From Liolophura sinensis (Eukaryota > Mollusca > Polyplacophora > Chitonida > Chitonidae): a stretch of DNA of 64,000 nt. The notes under the pieces were generated by a model. The model saw only the letters and a list, made by a program, of their open reading frames with translations, was not told where the DNA came from and made no database searches. Location: contig NC_088302.1 of the NCBI RefSeq assembly GCF_032854445.1, positions 28,184,330-28,248,329 of the forward strand. The letters are read 5' to 3'. Below, piece by piece: positions 1-14,400 of the stretch. Within the stretch, counting starts at the first letter, position 1. Each line of letters begins with the position of its first letter. The position numbers were made by a program, and so were the translations under genes.

Positions 1-153
1 ACCAGTCGTTGCACTATCCCCTTCATGCTTAACGCCAAGCGAGGAAGTTACAACTTCCTCTTTTAAAGTCTTAGGTGTGACTCGATCAAGGATTGATCCT
101 GGATCTACCGGTCCCAAAGCGGATGCTCTACCAACTGTGCTATCCGGGCCGGT
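1..153 (-). mobile_element. tRNA-derived SINE (family 2), head portion
   Basis: Read on the minus strand it begins with a tRNA-like head, with A box TAGCACAGTTGGTAGAGC and a degenerate B box near GATCGAGTCACAC, then a body shared with copies at 7.2, 33.3 and 50.6 kb. The copy runs off the left edge of the window. Confidence 0.7.
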
Positions 154-634
154 TGTTGGAAATTGGAGTGCCTGGGGTAGACGGGTGGTCTGCAATGTAC
201 GTTGGACTGCCCAAATGGCCACAAAAGCAGTGTTAAAAGTTTATTGTCACTAGAAGAGCAAAGCCTGTCCAAGGCCAGTTTTGAACCCGCACTTCTATCA
301 TGTGTCCTAGTGATTGAACAAGTATCATTAACCACTAGGCAATGGTCTGTTCCCTCTATGTGCATATAGTCTACCCTACCTAGACTACTATTTATCACCT
401 TTGGTAACCGCTTTCACCTTTCACCTAGTTAAATACCATCACTCAGATTGGATTCAATCGCAAATAAAACAAATATGTATTACTGGTGCGCATGTAAGTT
501 ATGCAAAGGATGAGAAAATACAACAACCCAATTTATGTTCAGTGCATTTATTTATAGTTTTCTATAAATCTTTTTGACATCTTAAAATTTGACATCGTAA
601 ACAAACTCCTGACTTAATAAGAAGAGCTGATGTT

Positions 635-701
635 GTATAAGTGAAATATTCTTGAGTACGGCGTAAAACACCAATCAAATAAATAAATAAATAAATAAAG
701 A
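635..701 (+). mobile_element. SINE family 1, tail fragment
   Basis: Carries the diagnostic 3' end of the commonest SINE here (GTGAAATATTCTTGAGTACG, then CACCAATCAAATAAATAAA). Only the last about 65 bases are present. Confidence 0.75.
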
Positions 702-774
702 ATAAGAAGCGAGTTTGGATCTTGCCTTGACAGCATGAGTGGCAAGACTGGGGCATGGCAATTTTACTGATCAA

Positions 775-1600
775 AACCTAGATGTGGTAATCAGAAGTGA
801 GCCAGGATCTCTACTTGACAGCAGGACCTACAGGATTGGATCACACAATCTCACTGGTCAGGGGCTACATGTGGTAATCAGAAGTGAGCCAGGATCTCTA
901 CTTGACAGCAGGACCTACAGGATTGGATCACACAACCTCACTGGTCAGGGGCTACATGTGATAATCAGAAGTGAGTCAGGATCTCTCCTTGACAGCAGGA
1001 GCTACAGGATTGGATCACACAACCTTACTGGTCAGGGGCTACATGTTATAATTAGATGTGAGTCAGGATCTCTCCTTGACAGCAGGAGCTACAGGATTTG
1101 ATCACACAATCTCACTGGTCAGGGGCTACATGTGGTAATCAGAAGTGAGTCAGGATCTCTACTTGACAGCAGGACCTACAGGATTGGATCACACAATCTC
1201 ACTGGTCAGGGGCTACAGGTGATAATCAGAAGTGAGTCAGGATCTCTCCTTGACAGCAGGAACTACAGGATTGGATCACACTATCTCACTGGTCAGGGGC
1301 TATATGTGGTAATCAGAAGTGAGTCAGGATCTCTCCCAGACAGTAGGAGCTACAGAATTGGATCACACTATCTGACTGATCAGGGGCTATATGTGGTAAT
1401 CAGAAGTGAGTCAGGATCTCTCCTTGACAGCAGGAGCTACAGAATTGGATCACACTATCTGACTGATCAGGGGCTATATGTGGTAATCAGAAGTGAGTCA
1501 GAATCTCTCCTTGACAGCAGGAGCTACAGGATTGGAGAACACTATCTCACTAATCAGGGGCTATATGTGGTAATCAAATATAAGTCGAGATCTCTCCATA
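775..1600. repeat. 87-bp minisatellite, about 9 copies
   Basis: Tandem units near 87 bp with core TCAGAAGTGAGTCAGGATCT and GACAGCAGGAGCTACAGGAT. Because 87 is a multiple of three and one frame lacks stops, the array reads as a 29-residue repeat on the plus strand, interrupted once by a stop near 1100. There is no start context, homology or splice pattern to support a gene. It lies just downstream of DOLK and is related to the array at 2.5-2.9 kb. Confidence 0.9.
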
Positions 1601-1655
1601 ATTTCTTCTCTTTTGACTAATAAAAAAAAATGACAATCTCTTTAAAAACGATGTA

Positions 1656-1661
1656 TTTATT
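1656..1661 (-). terminator. Putative poly(A) signal of DOLK
   Basis: AATAAA on the minus strand, about 38 bases beyond the DOLK stop codon in an A/T-rich stretch. Position and motif fit a cleavage/polyadenylation signal, but no transcript evidence is available here. Confidence 0.5.
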
Positions 1662-1698
1662 TAAATTTATATAAATACATACACATTACAGCAAAGAT

Positions 1699-4600
1699 TC
1701 AGCTCAATATACTTGTATCAATTTGTTTCCTGGTTGTCATGAACAATGTATACATGAAAAGTGGAAGAATCAAATTATCTATTTGAGACGTGACACCCTC
1801 CAAAACTGACGTAGAAATCACTATCACAGACACACTCAAAACAGATTCAGGAGTTCCCATACCTGTGAACAGAAGAAAACAAGAATTCACGAAATGGAAA
1901 GGGTCATAAGAGCATTTCTGCTACATACAAACTGTCAGCTTTTTGAATGTGGTCGAATGGGGAGAGATGTCCAAAGTTTAGTCAGCCATCATTTCTTCAA
2001 ATACCAGATAAATCAAATAAATCACTTATTCAACTAACTGTTGTATATTTCATTCAGCACCCCACCTTATATGATTTATTTGTTTGTTTGGTTGGTGTTT
2101 CTACCCAGTACTCAAGAATATTTCACTTATACAAGGGCAGCCAGAATTATGGTGGGTGGAAACTGGGCAGAGCCTGGGAGAAACCCACAACCATCCACAG
2201 GTTGCTGGAAGACCTTCCCACATACGGCTAGAGAGGAAGCCAACATGAGTTGGACTTGAACTCACAGCGACCCCATTGGTGAGAGATTCCTGGGTCATTA
2301 TGCTGCGCTAGCATGCTAACCAACGGAGCCACAGAGGCCCCTCACCTGATATGACTTAACTGTGTCACAACAGTTCGGTTCTAGCAGTGAATGAAATCGA
2401 TAAATGTCTTAGAATAAAGTCAATAATCCAAAACCTCAAGCACCTGGTGAAAGTGATGACTAAAGTGTCATGGCATATCATCTAGCTGAATCTAACACGA
2501 TATAATCTGGAGAAAGAAAGAGATGGAGATGAGAATAGAGCTACAGGATTGGAGCACACTATCTGAGTGATCAGAGGCTACATGTGATAATCAGAAGTGA
2601 GTCAGGATCTCTCATTGACAGGTGAAAGAAAGAGATGGAGATGAGAATAGAGCTACAGGATTGGAGCACACTATCTGAGTGATCAGAGGCTACGTGTGAT
2701 GATCAGAAGTGAGTCAGGATCTCTCATTGACAGGTGAAAGAAAGAGATGGAGATGAGAATAGAGCTACAGGATTGGAGGCTACATGTGATGATCAGAAGT
2801 GAGTCAGGATCTCTCATTGACAGGTGAAAGAAAGAGATGGAGATGAGAATAGAGCTACAGGATTGGAGGCTACATGTGATGATCAGAAGTGAGTCAGGAT
2901 CTCTCATTGACAGGTGAAAGAAAGAGATGGAGATTAGAATAGACTTAATAATTATCTTTCATTTAATTGGGGTTTTAAGGTGCACATGAACTCAAGAATA
3001 TTTTATTTATTTAGGCCTATTAATTCATTTTACTGACATTTTAGGTAGGTCTTGGGATCAAATGTTTCACTTGGAGAATAGCTCCCAAATTTACCATGGA
3101 GGAAACCATGAAGAGCCAAGAGGAGACAACTGCACCTCACCAGGTGGCTCAGAAACTTAACCTTCTGATTTAAACTCGCTCTGCTCTGACATCTGACATT
3201 GGTACAGAAAGACAACAACACAATAATGGATGTGACAAACTTGCAGTACATACCAAAATATGATAGACATAAAATGAAAGACAACTGGCTCAAAATCGCT
3301 ATACTTGTTCCTTCAATGGTTTTCTTGCTACCTACAAAAGCAAGACAAAAGATGAAGAAAAAAGAAAAAGTCCTATGAATATGTGTAAAAACGACTTTTT
3401 TTATCCAGTTGCATCAGCAAGAAATGAATACTAATTCACGTATAAAATTCCCTTTAATACATGAAGTACATACATGCACATGTCTTCTTGAATACAAAGC
3501 AGCTTCTTCAATTGCACTATAGTTTATTCAATTACACTGTACTTTATTCAGTTACACTGTAGTTTATTCAGTTACACTGTAGTTTATTCAGTTACACTGT
3601 AGTTTATTCAAGTGTAGAAAAAGGGGCAGTGTGCTGAAGTTCTTTTCACTTAAGCCAAAAGGTGCCCTGGTACGTAATTGGTAAATCCAATACTGCTCCC
3701 AACACCTACTTTAAACTGCTATTGTAATTCAACCTTTTCGCATGTTTGCAAGGTATTTATTCAAGCATATCCTGAAGGCATTATTTGGTGTTGACTGATA
3801 AAGTTATACTTTTTACAAAGCCCTTCCACTGGCCAATCCAACCAACGTAGTTTTGTCTCAAAAATCAAATTAAAAATGTGCACAACTTGCACGCTTTCTA
3901 AAAAGTTTGAGGAATTAGGGTACTTTGCTTTACTTCAAGTTGTCATCAATTGTCATCAAAGACAATAAAAGTAGTTTCATGAATTAGAAGAAGAAATACT
4001 AAATTATGGAAGCAAAGATCTAGTGTTATTTAACATGGTACTGACAATCTGACAAACCTGGCCATCTGTGTTTACCAAACACACTGCCCCCTACAGACGC
4101 TGCAGTGTCACCCAGCCCAACAGAAATAACTCCACTGTACAAAGCAATATTAGGCTCTGAAATGGCAGAGAACAATGTCGTAGATTTGAGCGGAGCTGCC
4201 ATTACCCAAATTATGTCAATCTATAGCTGCATATGTACATAGCAATGGTGAGGTTTACGCATGAAGGAAAGCAGAAAAAGCAACTGGGGCTTAACACCAC
4301 TTGGGCAGTATTCAGCCATATTGTAGTGAGAACATTTTATAGGAACAGGGAACAGTTATAGATTTACATATGACAACGTTACCAAAATGTACAAGGGTTT
4401 AAAGTTGAAAAACCACATTAAACATTTTTTAACTTTATAATAACTTTAGAATATTATACACGTAAATACAAGTACATGTGTACACATTAAATCTTGCAAA
4501 AGCCAAAGGCCTAAAATATCTAATGACAACATCTCAGTGCTTATTCATTTATTTATTTTGATTGGTGTTTTATGCCATACTCAAGAATATCTCACTTACA

Positions 4601-7600
4601 CGATGGCAGGAGGAAACTGGGTAGACCACAGGGGAAATTCATGACCAGTTTAAAGGTAGTGTCCACTGTGTACAGCCTTTACCACAATCAAGAGCACTAT
4701 CTACATGTACTTCTAATGTTAAGAAGAAACTGTAATTGTCCAGACAAAAAGAAAAGTAAACAAACCAGGGAAAGTGCTTAATCAGAAAATTGCTATTTCC
4801 TTGAGTAAAAGAAACTTGCACATGTACATGTTAAATATGTCAGTTTAATATCACCTGTTCTTGCATTGAACATGAGCATGCAAACTAAAACTGTATTTAA
4901 AACATCAACAAATCAATAGATTTCATATCCCCAGAAAAATGGCCTGTGTGTTGAGGAAAATACTACCATGACCTTCAGCACAAAGCATATGATCAACAAA
5001 TTAAACTGGTACAGTGAAGGTCTCCTAGCAATCTGCGAAAAGGTCTTGGGTTTCCCCTGGTTTCCTCCAGCCACAATGCTGGCCTCCGTTTGAATAAGGG
5101 AAATATTCTTGAGCAGGACATAAAACACCAATCAAATAAATAAACATGTCTTGTTTCTTTGGCTTATGTGGGAGGCAGTCACAAATGTAAGGAATGAACC
5201 AGATTCAAACCACATAGTACATACTGTGTGGCTGCAGCAGATGTGGTGATGAATATGTCAGCCAGAGGGGAAGTGACAAGCCCACCAACAGGTATATATG
5301 AGACACAATGACTGCTCCCTTGTCTTTATCATCACAGAATGCTTTAAACAAACTGTCAACTGTACATCCTAGAGGAGGAATACACAAGACACGAACTGCC
5401 TGCAATCCACATAAACATATATCATAGTTCACGTACATATAACTGCAAGTACCATCAAAAATCGCAACAGGAAATTTAATGATATATTCTTAGAAGTGAA
5501 AGCCAATATTCTTCAAATTTTCAAAGAGCCATGAGTTTAAAAGAGCAGATACCAAAACACACTAAGAATTTAAGTGATTTTAAGTTTTGATATCTTACTT
5601 AGGATCTTAAAATCAAATTTCTGAATTTCTTTGTGGGTTAGCAAAGGATTATTGGATTAATGCATATGTTATATTGTCCATATTATATCCATTTCGACAG
5701 AGCAATAAATTATACAGTAAGCTGCCAACAAGCAGGGAATGAACTTCAGATTTTCAGAAAATCCAAAGGTGTTTGTTCCCATATGTGTGTGCATTATCCC
5801 TTGTCCTTATCATCACAGAATGCTTTAAACAAAGGGGGAATACCCAACAAACAAACTGTAAACTATACATCTTAGAGGGGGAATACCCAACAAAAAACTG
5901 TAAACTATACATCCTAGAGGGGGAATACACAACAAATGAACCGTCAACTATACATCCTGGAGGGAGAATATACAACAAACGAACCATCAACTATACATCC
6001 TGGAGGGGGAATACACAACAAACGAACTGCCCAAAATCCAAATCAACATTATGATATATAATAATATATGTAGCTACCATCAGGAACCATAATTAGAAAT
6101 TATAAACATATCTTTTCAGAGTTCAAATTACTGAAATTTCCTGCGAGCCATGATTTTAAAACATCAGACTCTAAAACACACTGGGAATTGAACTGACTTT
6201 AATTTTTGATGTCTTAGTTTGGGTTACTGACTTTTTTGTGGGTTAGTAACAGATTACTGAAAAGAAAGTTTTATTTTGTCCATATATACATTTCAATAAG
6301 AGCAAATAAATTTTATGTCAAAGTGCAAAACTTTAATTAATTTATTAAATTTTGGGTCAATTGAAGGTCACAAGTCCCTGCATTCAGCTCTTGTTTGGTG
6401 GCTGATAAATGCCTGACAATAAGTAACACGTACTGCCTTTAACATTCCTTACCTCTAGAACAACTAATACTGCTAAAGCTATGACTGAGGCCAGGGTAAG
6501 AAAGCTGGGGTCCAACAATAGGCCAGGTACATAGACAGCCACAATCAGTACATGGAACCATTTCCTGGTCACTGAGGAGGATGGCGACAACTGTGGGGAG
6601 CAGACAATGACGGCTGCTGTCACCGACAGTAAAAACCAGCTGCTCAGTAATAGTGTCTGGAAAATATAATAAAATTACTTTTGTTTGTCTTATCTACATT
6701 TATCCATGCTTTATATCCTAACTATATAGTCATGTTGTATAAGCTAACTGTACAAAGATATAACCCTGTCCATGTATATTTCTACATTCATTCTGGGAGA
6801 CAAACAAGCAAAACTGTTAATTTACCCTTAGAGAAAATTTCCACAAGATACTGATGTGGGCATCTGGAGAAAAGCCACTGAAAACTGTCTCTGAATATAT
6901 GTTTACTTATTTTCTTGCTAAGAATTCTGTTTCACTGAATTAAATACAGTCACATACATCATTCTTTTATCTTTATATTTATACCTACTGGCCATTTTTT
7001 GAGAAACTTTTGAGTAATGTTTTACTTGTGGGTAATGAAAGCTCTTTGTACATTTAAAATCTTTGTTTAGGTGCAGGAAAATCTCTTTGTAACATCAGAC
7101 TACCTAAACACCAGTTATAAGATTCATAAAGCCACACTACAAAATTCAAACATTCAACGGGAGCGGTAGATCCAGGGTCTGAGTCACACCTAGGGCTTTA
7201 AAAGAGGAACTTTCTCACTTGGCGTTCTGCATAAAGGGGATAGTGCAACTACTGGTTGACCCATATCAGTATAATGGCTCGCGTGGGGCAGCTTACTTGC
7301 CTTCAGTACAACGTCTCAGTGAAGCAGCACTAGATAAAAGAGCAGTAGAAATCCGTCCTGCAACAAGGAGGCACATTACATGCATTCTAATGATTCCTTC
7401 GTCGCCATATGACTGAAAAATTGTTAAGCACAACGTTAAACCCCATGCACTCACTCACTCACTCAACTTTAATCTCTGGGGTAAGGTATAGAAGTTGTTT
7501 ATCACAAAAAATATATCTTGGCATCACTGAAAGAAGTAAAATGTCTGTGCAGACATACTGGAATGATATATCCAAATACAGCAAATGTGTACTGGGCAGT

Positions 7601-8437
7601 CTCCTGAATTATCTTGTGGAGTACGTTCTCTGACTTGATTCACAAACAGTTTTAGTACCAGTACTATCCACTGCTTGATACACCTGCTTTGAATTACCTC
7701 TCTTGTTACATGACAGCGAGTATGGTAAAACGTGAGCTTAGTTTTTGAGATGTGAAACTATGAGAAGTGGGGAATCTTGTATTAAAGCAAGTGGTATGTA
7801 GTTTATGTGACGACCGTGGCAACTATTTTCTAGGCAACAGAATAATAAAAAAACCCATGATATCAGCCTTTGAGAGTCTCTGAAATGTCTAGAAATTTTA
7901 AATGAAGTTGATGTTTTTCAGTTTAGGTAGAATATACATTCATTTTAAATTACCTCGCTATGGACTTTAAAAAATGCAACATTTAACCTGGGCTTTCCAG
8001 ATCAGTTTAGAAAATTATAATCTGTCTCAAAGGCAGATCTTCAACTAGCTTATGCCACTTACACTTGGAAACTTGCCATTTGCCATTTTCTGAGGTCCCC
8101 CATAACCTCAGTTTACAACTAGAAACGCACCTTTTAAACGGGAAGTGATATCAAGGGAGGTAACTCAGTGTGGCCCTACTGTGACCAATAGCATGTTCAC
8201 TGATATCGTCCCCACACACTTACTCTTTTTAAACTATGGGCTATATACTGGAACAGCCAGACAAATGGATTTGCTTCTAAGTATTGGCACAAAAATGGCA
8301 TGATGATGAAGGCTGCCACAAATATGTGAATGACATAAAAGACAAGCCAATCCGGTCTTTGTGAAAATAGCCACTGGTACAACAACAGCATTGTCAAAAT
8401 AGTGGTCAGTCCCACAAACACAATCTGAAATACAAAA

Positions 8438-8485
<48 letters not shown>

Positions 8486-11400
8486 ATCATAGCAGTCGAA
8501 AAATAGACCAAAATACTTATCATTGTTCTATTTCAAACTTTCAAGTAAATTAAGAAGTTCATCAATACAGTGTTGATGTATAACCAATACCTAAAAGTGC
8601 AGCTTTAGCCCCAAATATACATGATGCCATATCAAATATTAGAATATTACATAATGCATGTATTTTTCTTAATATCTGGGTTTAGTCACATGATTAATTG
8701 TCTTGCATTAATGAGGCAACCACTATAAATGAGTAAACATTTTGATCCAAAAAAAAAAAGCATTTAGAGGTAAAAATATTTGATAAAATATTATTTTTGG
8801 TGCTGAAACTTCCATTTTTTTTGTCTTTCAAAGATCAACTGAACTTTCAAAATCAGGCATAATGTTACATCATTTACCTTGTATAAAATCTAATTAAAAC
8901 ATAATGTGATTTACAACCTTGTCCTCTTGTAGATATGTACTTATCATTTGGTAAGTAAATAATAAATTAATATGCGATGAAACATAGAATACATGTACTC
9001 ACAGATGCAAAACACAAAGCCTGGCTCTCCCACACATCACTTATTCCAGGTTTTTCCTAAGAGGGCAGAAAACAGAACAACCTGTACATCACTTCATCGG
9101 TACAATTATTTAACAGCTATACAGGTAAATCTTAATTACTACAACCTGGTGTAGATACATGTAAGTGGCCAACTTCATCTAGGGATGAAAATTACCCACT
9201 GTCGCTAAGCTATTTTTTATATTTTTTTTACATACATGTATTAGATGCATACTGATGTAACAGCCAGCATGGGATATTAATGCTTTCTACCTCTGAATTG
9301 GAGGGAACTTCCCCATAGTGTAGTGATATGAGTATGGACTGGGAATCCAGAGATCATCATTCCAAATCCTCATCTGGTTAGATGAGTCACATTATGTACG
9401 TTCTGAATTTGTGAAGAGACTTAGATTCAAATAATGCATAATAGGGGCTACTGAACTAGTTAAGCAACTGTAACCATTTGCCGAGCCAGAGCTCCTTATG
9501 CTTTACTTCATATGTTCAGCCAAACTGGGAGCTGTGCAGCTGTTCATTTCTGTCAACATGTAACCACAATCTGAGAGGACAACCACAGAGTCCATCTGAC
9601 ATCTAGCATGACGTCACATATCAAGAAATTGTCCGCTAACAATTTCTGTAAATAATGGCAGATTCGGGCAGTAGAAAATGTTACTAACATCAATAAATAA
9701 AAATCTTGCGTACATTAAAATCTGGTATTTAGTCTTACTTCACCATTATATCCCATGGAGAACTATTACAATGAAGTTGAATAATGCAGAAGGTTTTCGT
9801 GTGCATTCAAGGGAGGTAACTATGTATATAATCTGCTGTTTTCTAATAATGTATACTGTAAACATTTTCTAACACCATTTCACAGATATACATGTATACA
9901 TTTAGCATGCACTGACTATATTTTTCCTTGGTTCAAAAAAATATGTCCAACAGAAACCAAATATATTCTCCTATAGGCCCAGAAAAGTGTTGTATAGCAG
10001 GTATGATACATGTGACAGACTAACTCACAGCTGGACTGACGACCTATAGACAGCCTGTCAATTCAGGGTCCCATCCAAAACTTACTACCAGATCTTGACA
10101 CACGAGGTGCCCAATCAATCTCAGTGTCATACAAGTGAAAAATCATAATGTATAGTGTTAGACACCAATCAAATTAATAAACAGATAAATCAAATTGGGG
10201 CCTCTGTGGCTCAGTTGGTTAGCGCGCTAGCGCAGAGTAATGACCCAGGGGTCTCTCACCAATGCGGTCACTGTGAGTTCAAGTCCAGCTCATGCGGACT
10301 TCCTCTCCGGCCATACCTAAGAAGGTCTGCCAGCAACCTGTAGATGGCTGTGGGTTTCCCCTGGGCTCTGCCCCGTTTTCCACCCACTATAATGCTGGCC
10401 GCCTTCGTATAAGTGAAATATTCTTGAGTACTGCATACAACACCAATCAGAAATAAATAAACAAATCAAATTAATAATAGTCAGATCAGTGATAGACAGG
10501 TCAACCTCTATTATCATGGTGGTTAAGAGCCGAGACATGGTAGTCCCTGCCTCTGAAAACTTACTGTTAGACTTCTAGCCAAGAAGACTTTCTCGCACAC
10601 CCTGCGTAGGATAATGGTGAAAAGCTGAGATACAACCATCCCTTCCCCCACAGTGAAACAACCTCTCCCCCAGGAATAGCAAACCAACAGAATGCCTCCA
10701 CATACAGCAGGGATAACTGCTAAGCTCACAAACCACACCAAGGGAGTAACTGGAAAAATGAAATGGAGTGTTTGAATCAAGAGTAAACTTAGTATGCCTG
10801 ACATTACAAAAAAAATGTGGTATGATTTCTTCAACTGTCACACTTTGTCATAGGTCTGCTGTGTGGTGACTTCTGAAAAGTTAACTGACTGTTGTATGTT
10901 CATCAAGGAAAATTACATTTATAACACCATACAAAGCTCTGTATTAGTATGCTGATCTAATACAAAGCTCTGTATTAGTATGCTGATTTATTACAAAGCT
11001 TTGTATTAGTATGCTGATCTATTCCAAAGCTTTGTATTAGTATGCTGATTTATTACAAAGCTCTGTATTAGTATGCTGATCTATTCCAAAGCTCTGTATT
11101 AGTATCCTGATCTATTACAAAGCTCTGTATTAGTATCCTGATCTAATACAAAGCTTTGTATTAGTATGCTGATCTATTACAAAGCTCTGTATTAGTATGC
11201 TGATCTAATACAAAGCTCTGTATTAGTATCCTGATCTATTCCAAAGCTTTGTATTAGTATGCTGATCTATTCCAAAGCTTTGTATTAGTATGCTGATTTA
11301 TTACAAAGCTCTGTATTAGTATGTTGATCTAATACAAAGCTCTGTATTAGTATGTTGATCTAATATAAAGCTCTGTATTAGTATGCTGATCTATTACAAA

Positions 11401-14400
11401 GCTCTGTATTAGTATCCTGATCTATTACAAAGCTCTGTGTTAGTATCCTGATCTATTACAAAGCTCTGTATTAGTATGTTGATCCAATACAAAGCTCTGT
11501 ATTAGTATGCTGATCTATTCCAAAGCTTTGTATTAGTATGCTGATTTATTACAAAGCTCTGTATTAGTATGCTGATCTATTCCAAAGCTTTGTATTAGTA
11601 TGCTGATCAATTCCAAAGCTTTGTATTAGTATGCTGATCTATTACAAAGCTCTGTATTAGTATGCTGATCTAATACAAAGCTTTGTATTAGTATGCTGAT
11701 CTAATACAAAGCTCTGTATTAGTATCCTGATCTAATACAAAGCTCTGTATTAGTATCCTGATCTATTACAAAGCTTTGTATTAGTATGCTTATCTATTAC
11801 AAAGCTCTGTATTAGTATGCTTATCTAATACAAAGCTTTGTATTAGTATGCTGATCTAATACAAAGCTCTGTATTAGTATGTTGATCTAATACAAAGCTT
11901 TGTATTAGTATGCTTATCTAATACAAAGCTTTGTATTAGTATGTTGATCTAATACAAAGCTCTGTATTAGTATGTTGATCTAATACAAAGCTCTGTATTA
12001 GTATGCTGATCTATGAATAGCAGAATCATAAAGCATAAACGGAGATCAACTAGGTGACTGAATTTCACAGAAACAAATGTTTTAAAATGAAACCTATTCA
12101 TGCTTTAATATTTACATACTGTAATTTTTTAACCTTTTCACATGTTTACAAGGTGTTTGTTCAAGCATATTCTGAGGGCATAAATCTGTGTAGACTGATA
12201 AAATTACACTTTCTGTGAAGCCCTGAAACTGTGACAATTCAACCAATGCAGTTATGCCTCTAAAATCAAATTGAAGGTGTGCATAAATTGCACTGAAAGC
12301 TGGTCTTCCATAGGAGAAAATATTGAGGAATTAAGGTAGATGTATTTGAGACACAGTTAATGTCATCAGGAATATTGGCAACCACTATAAAGCTTTCTAC
12401 TCACTGCATATATGAAGGAAATGCACCTTCATGTAAGTTGAAATGTTTAAACATGGGTTACTATTCTCACCATGTGCACACAATGTAGAGTACATCACAA
12501 GCAGGTGGGCAGCTGCTAACACCAGCCCAACCATCAGGGACTTCCCCACAAATAGCTTACTCCCCACAAGCATAAAGCCTGAGAGGGTTGCCAGGCTTAC
12601 TCCACATAGATCAGGGCTAAGGCAGGATGCTGCAAGCAAGAAATTAAGCAACACATTTATTTATTTATTTATTTATTTATTTATTCAAGAATTTTCATTT
12701 ACATGACAGTGGCTAGGTTTATGGGTGAAGGAAACCAGAGAGCCCATGAAGTAAACCACCGACCTTCGGCAGGTGCCTGACAAGCCTTCTAGTCAACAAG
12801 TTGATTTAAGCAAGTAACCTCATTGGTCAAGGCACCAATGCGATCGCTGTGAGTTCGTCCAGCTCATGCTGGCTTCCTCTCCGGCCGTAAGTGGGAATGT
12901 CTGCCAGCAGCCTGCGGATTGTCATGGGTTTTCTCTGGGCTCTGCCCGGTTTCCTCCCACCATAATGCTGGCCGCCGTCACATAAGTGAAATGTTCTTGA
13001 GTAGGGCGTAAAACACCAATCAAATAAATGAATAAATCATTGGTCAAGGGCTTTAAAGCAATCCTACGCTCTTATAAGTGTTTCTTTGTTTTAAGTTAGT
13101 CCCATATCTTATAATGTACCTTTGTTTCACACTCTAGAATGCCAGTTTAAAAATACACAGGTTTTCATTTAAACTTTACCTCCAACATCCTGTGAACTTG
13201 TTTCTATGACAACAGCTAGCATGGGTAGTATACCATACCATGTTCCTGAATAGCTGGCTTCTCTGGAAGTTTGAAAGTACCAAATGAAAACAGGACCCTG
13301 TAGTATTTAGTCAATGTTTAAGTTCTTAAAATTCTAAATTTAAACTTCATTGTCGTGACGATATACTGACATTGCTAAAAATTAGCATCAATAATTTACA
13401 TCTTCAATCTTTCCAGGAAATTGTGTAACAAATACAAATGTACGAAGACAAAAACCCACAATAAAGCACTTTAACTACCTGAGATTCTGTACTATGCTGT
13501 CCTGCCCACTGCTGCACCGCCCACTGCTGCTTTGCCCACTGCTGTCCTGCCCACTGCTGCCCCGCCCACTGCTGCTTTGCCCACTGCCATGTGGTATTTT
13601 TTTTAAAGACCTTATCCTCCTTTCAACCCACAGGCTGAGCAGATGCAATGCAAGGCAGATGTAACAAACTGCAAAACAAAATCACAAAGTGGACTTCTTC
13701 ATGACAATGTAGATACAGATATCAGATATCAGATAAAAGTTACAGACATGTTGCTTGGTCAAAGTTCTGTGATACTGTTGTACATCTAGAGGGTTGTGTA
13801 CGATACATTTGCCTTTGTTGAGTACTGTCAATAATTTGGCAACTACAGTAGACATTACACTGAACATCATTTGACTTCTATTACTTTATACCATAGTAAT
13901 GATCTCATTACATACCAAACATGAGACACAGACACAATATATGAGACACAGACACAATAAATGGGATATATGGGACACAGACACAATATATGGGATATAT
14001 GGGACACAGACACAATATATGGGACACAGGCACAATATATGGGATATATGGGACACATACACAATATATGGGATATACGGGACATGGACACAATATATGG
14101 GACACAAGACACAACATATGGGACACAGACACAATATATGAGACACAGAAACAATATACGGGAGACAATATATGGGAGTGTAATGGGACAGAGACACAAC
14201 ATATGGGACACTGACACAACATATGGGACACAATACATGGGAGTATAATGGGATACAGAAACAGTATATGGGACACAGGCACAACATATAGGACACAGGC
14301 AAACTGTATGGGACACAGACACAAAATATGGGACAGAGACACAACAAATGGAACATAATATATGGGAGTATGGGATACAGAAACAATATATGGGACACAG

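Noticed and set aside
739-1620. 29-residue-repeat protein (two plus-strand frames)
   Set aside because: The unit is 87 bp, so openness is expected by periodicity. There is no start context, signal or splice structure, and a related array lies in an intron.
10155-10343. Possible tRNA gene at SINE heads (also 33506, 43155, 52297)
   Set aside because: The A and B boxes belong to the tRNA-derived head of SINE family 1. No closed acceptor stem, and the same head recurs at many loci.
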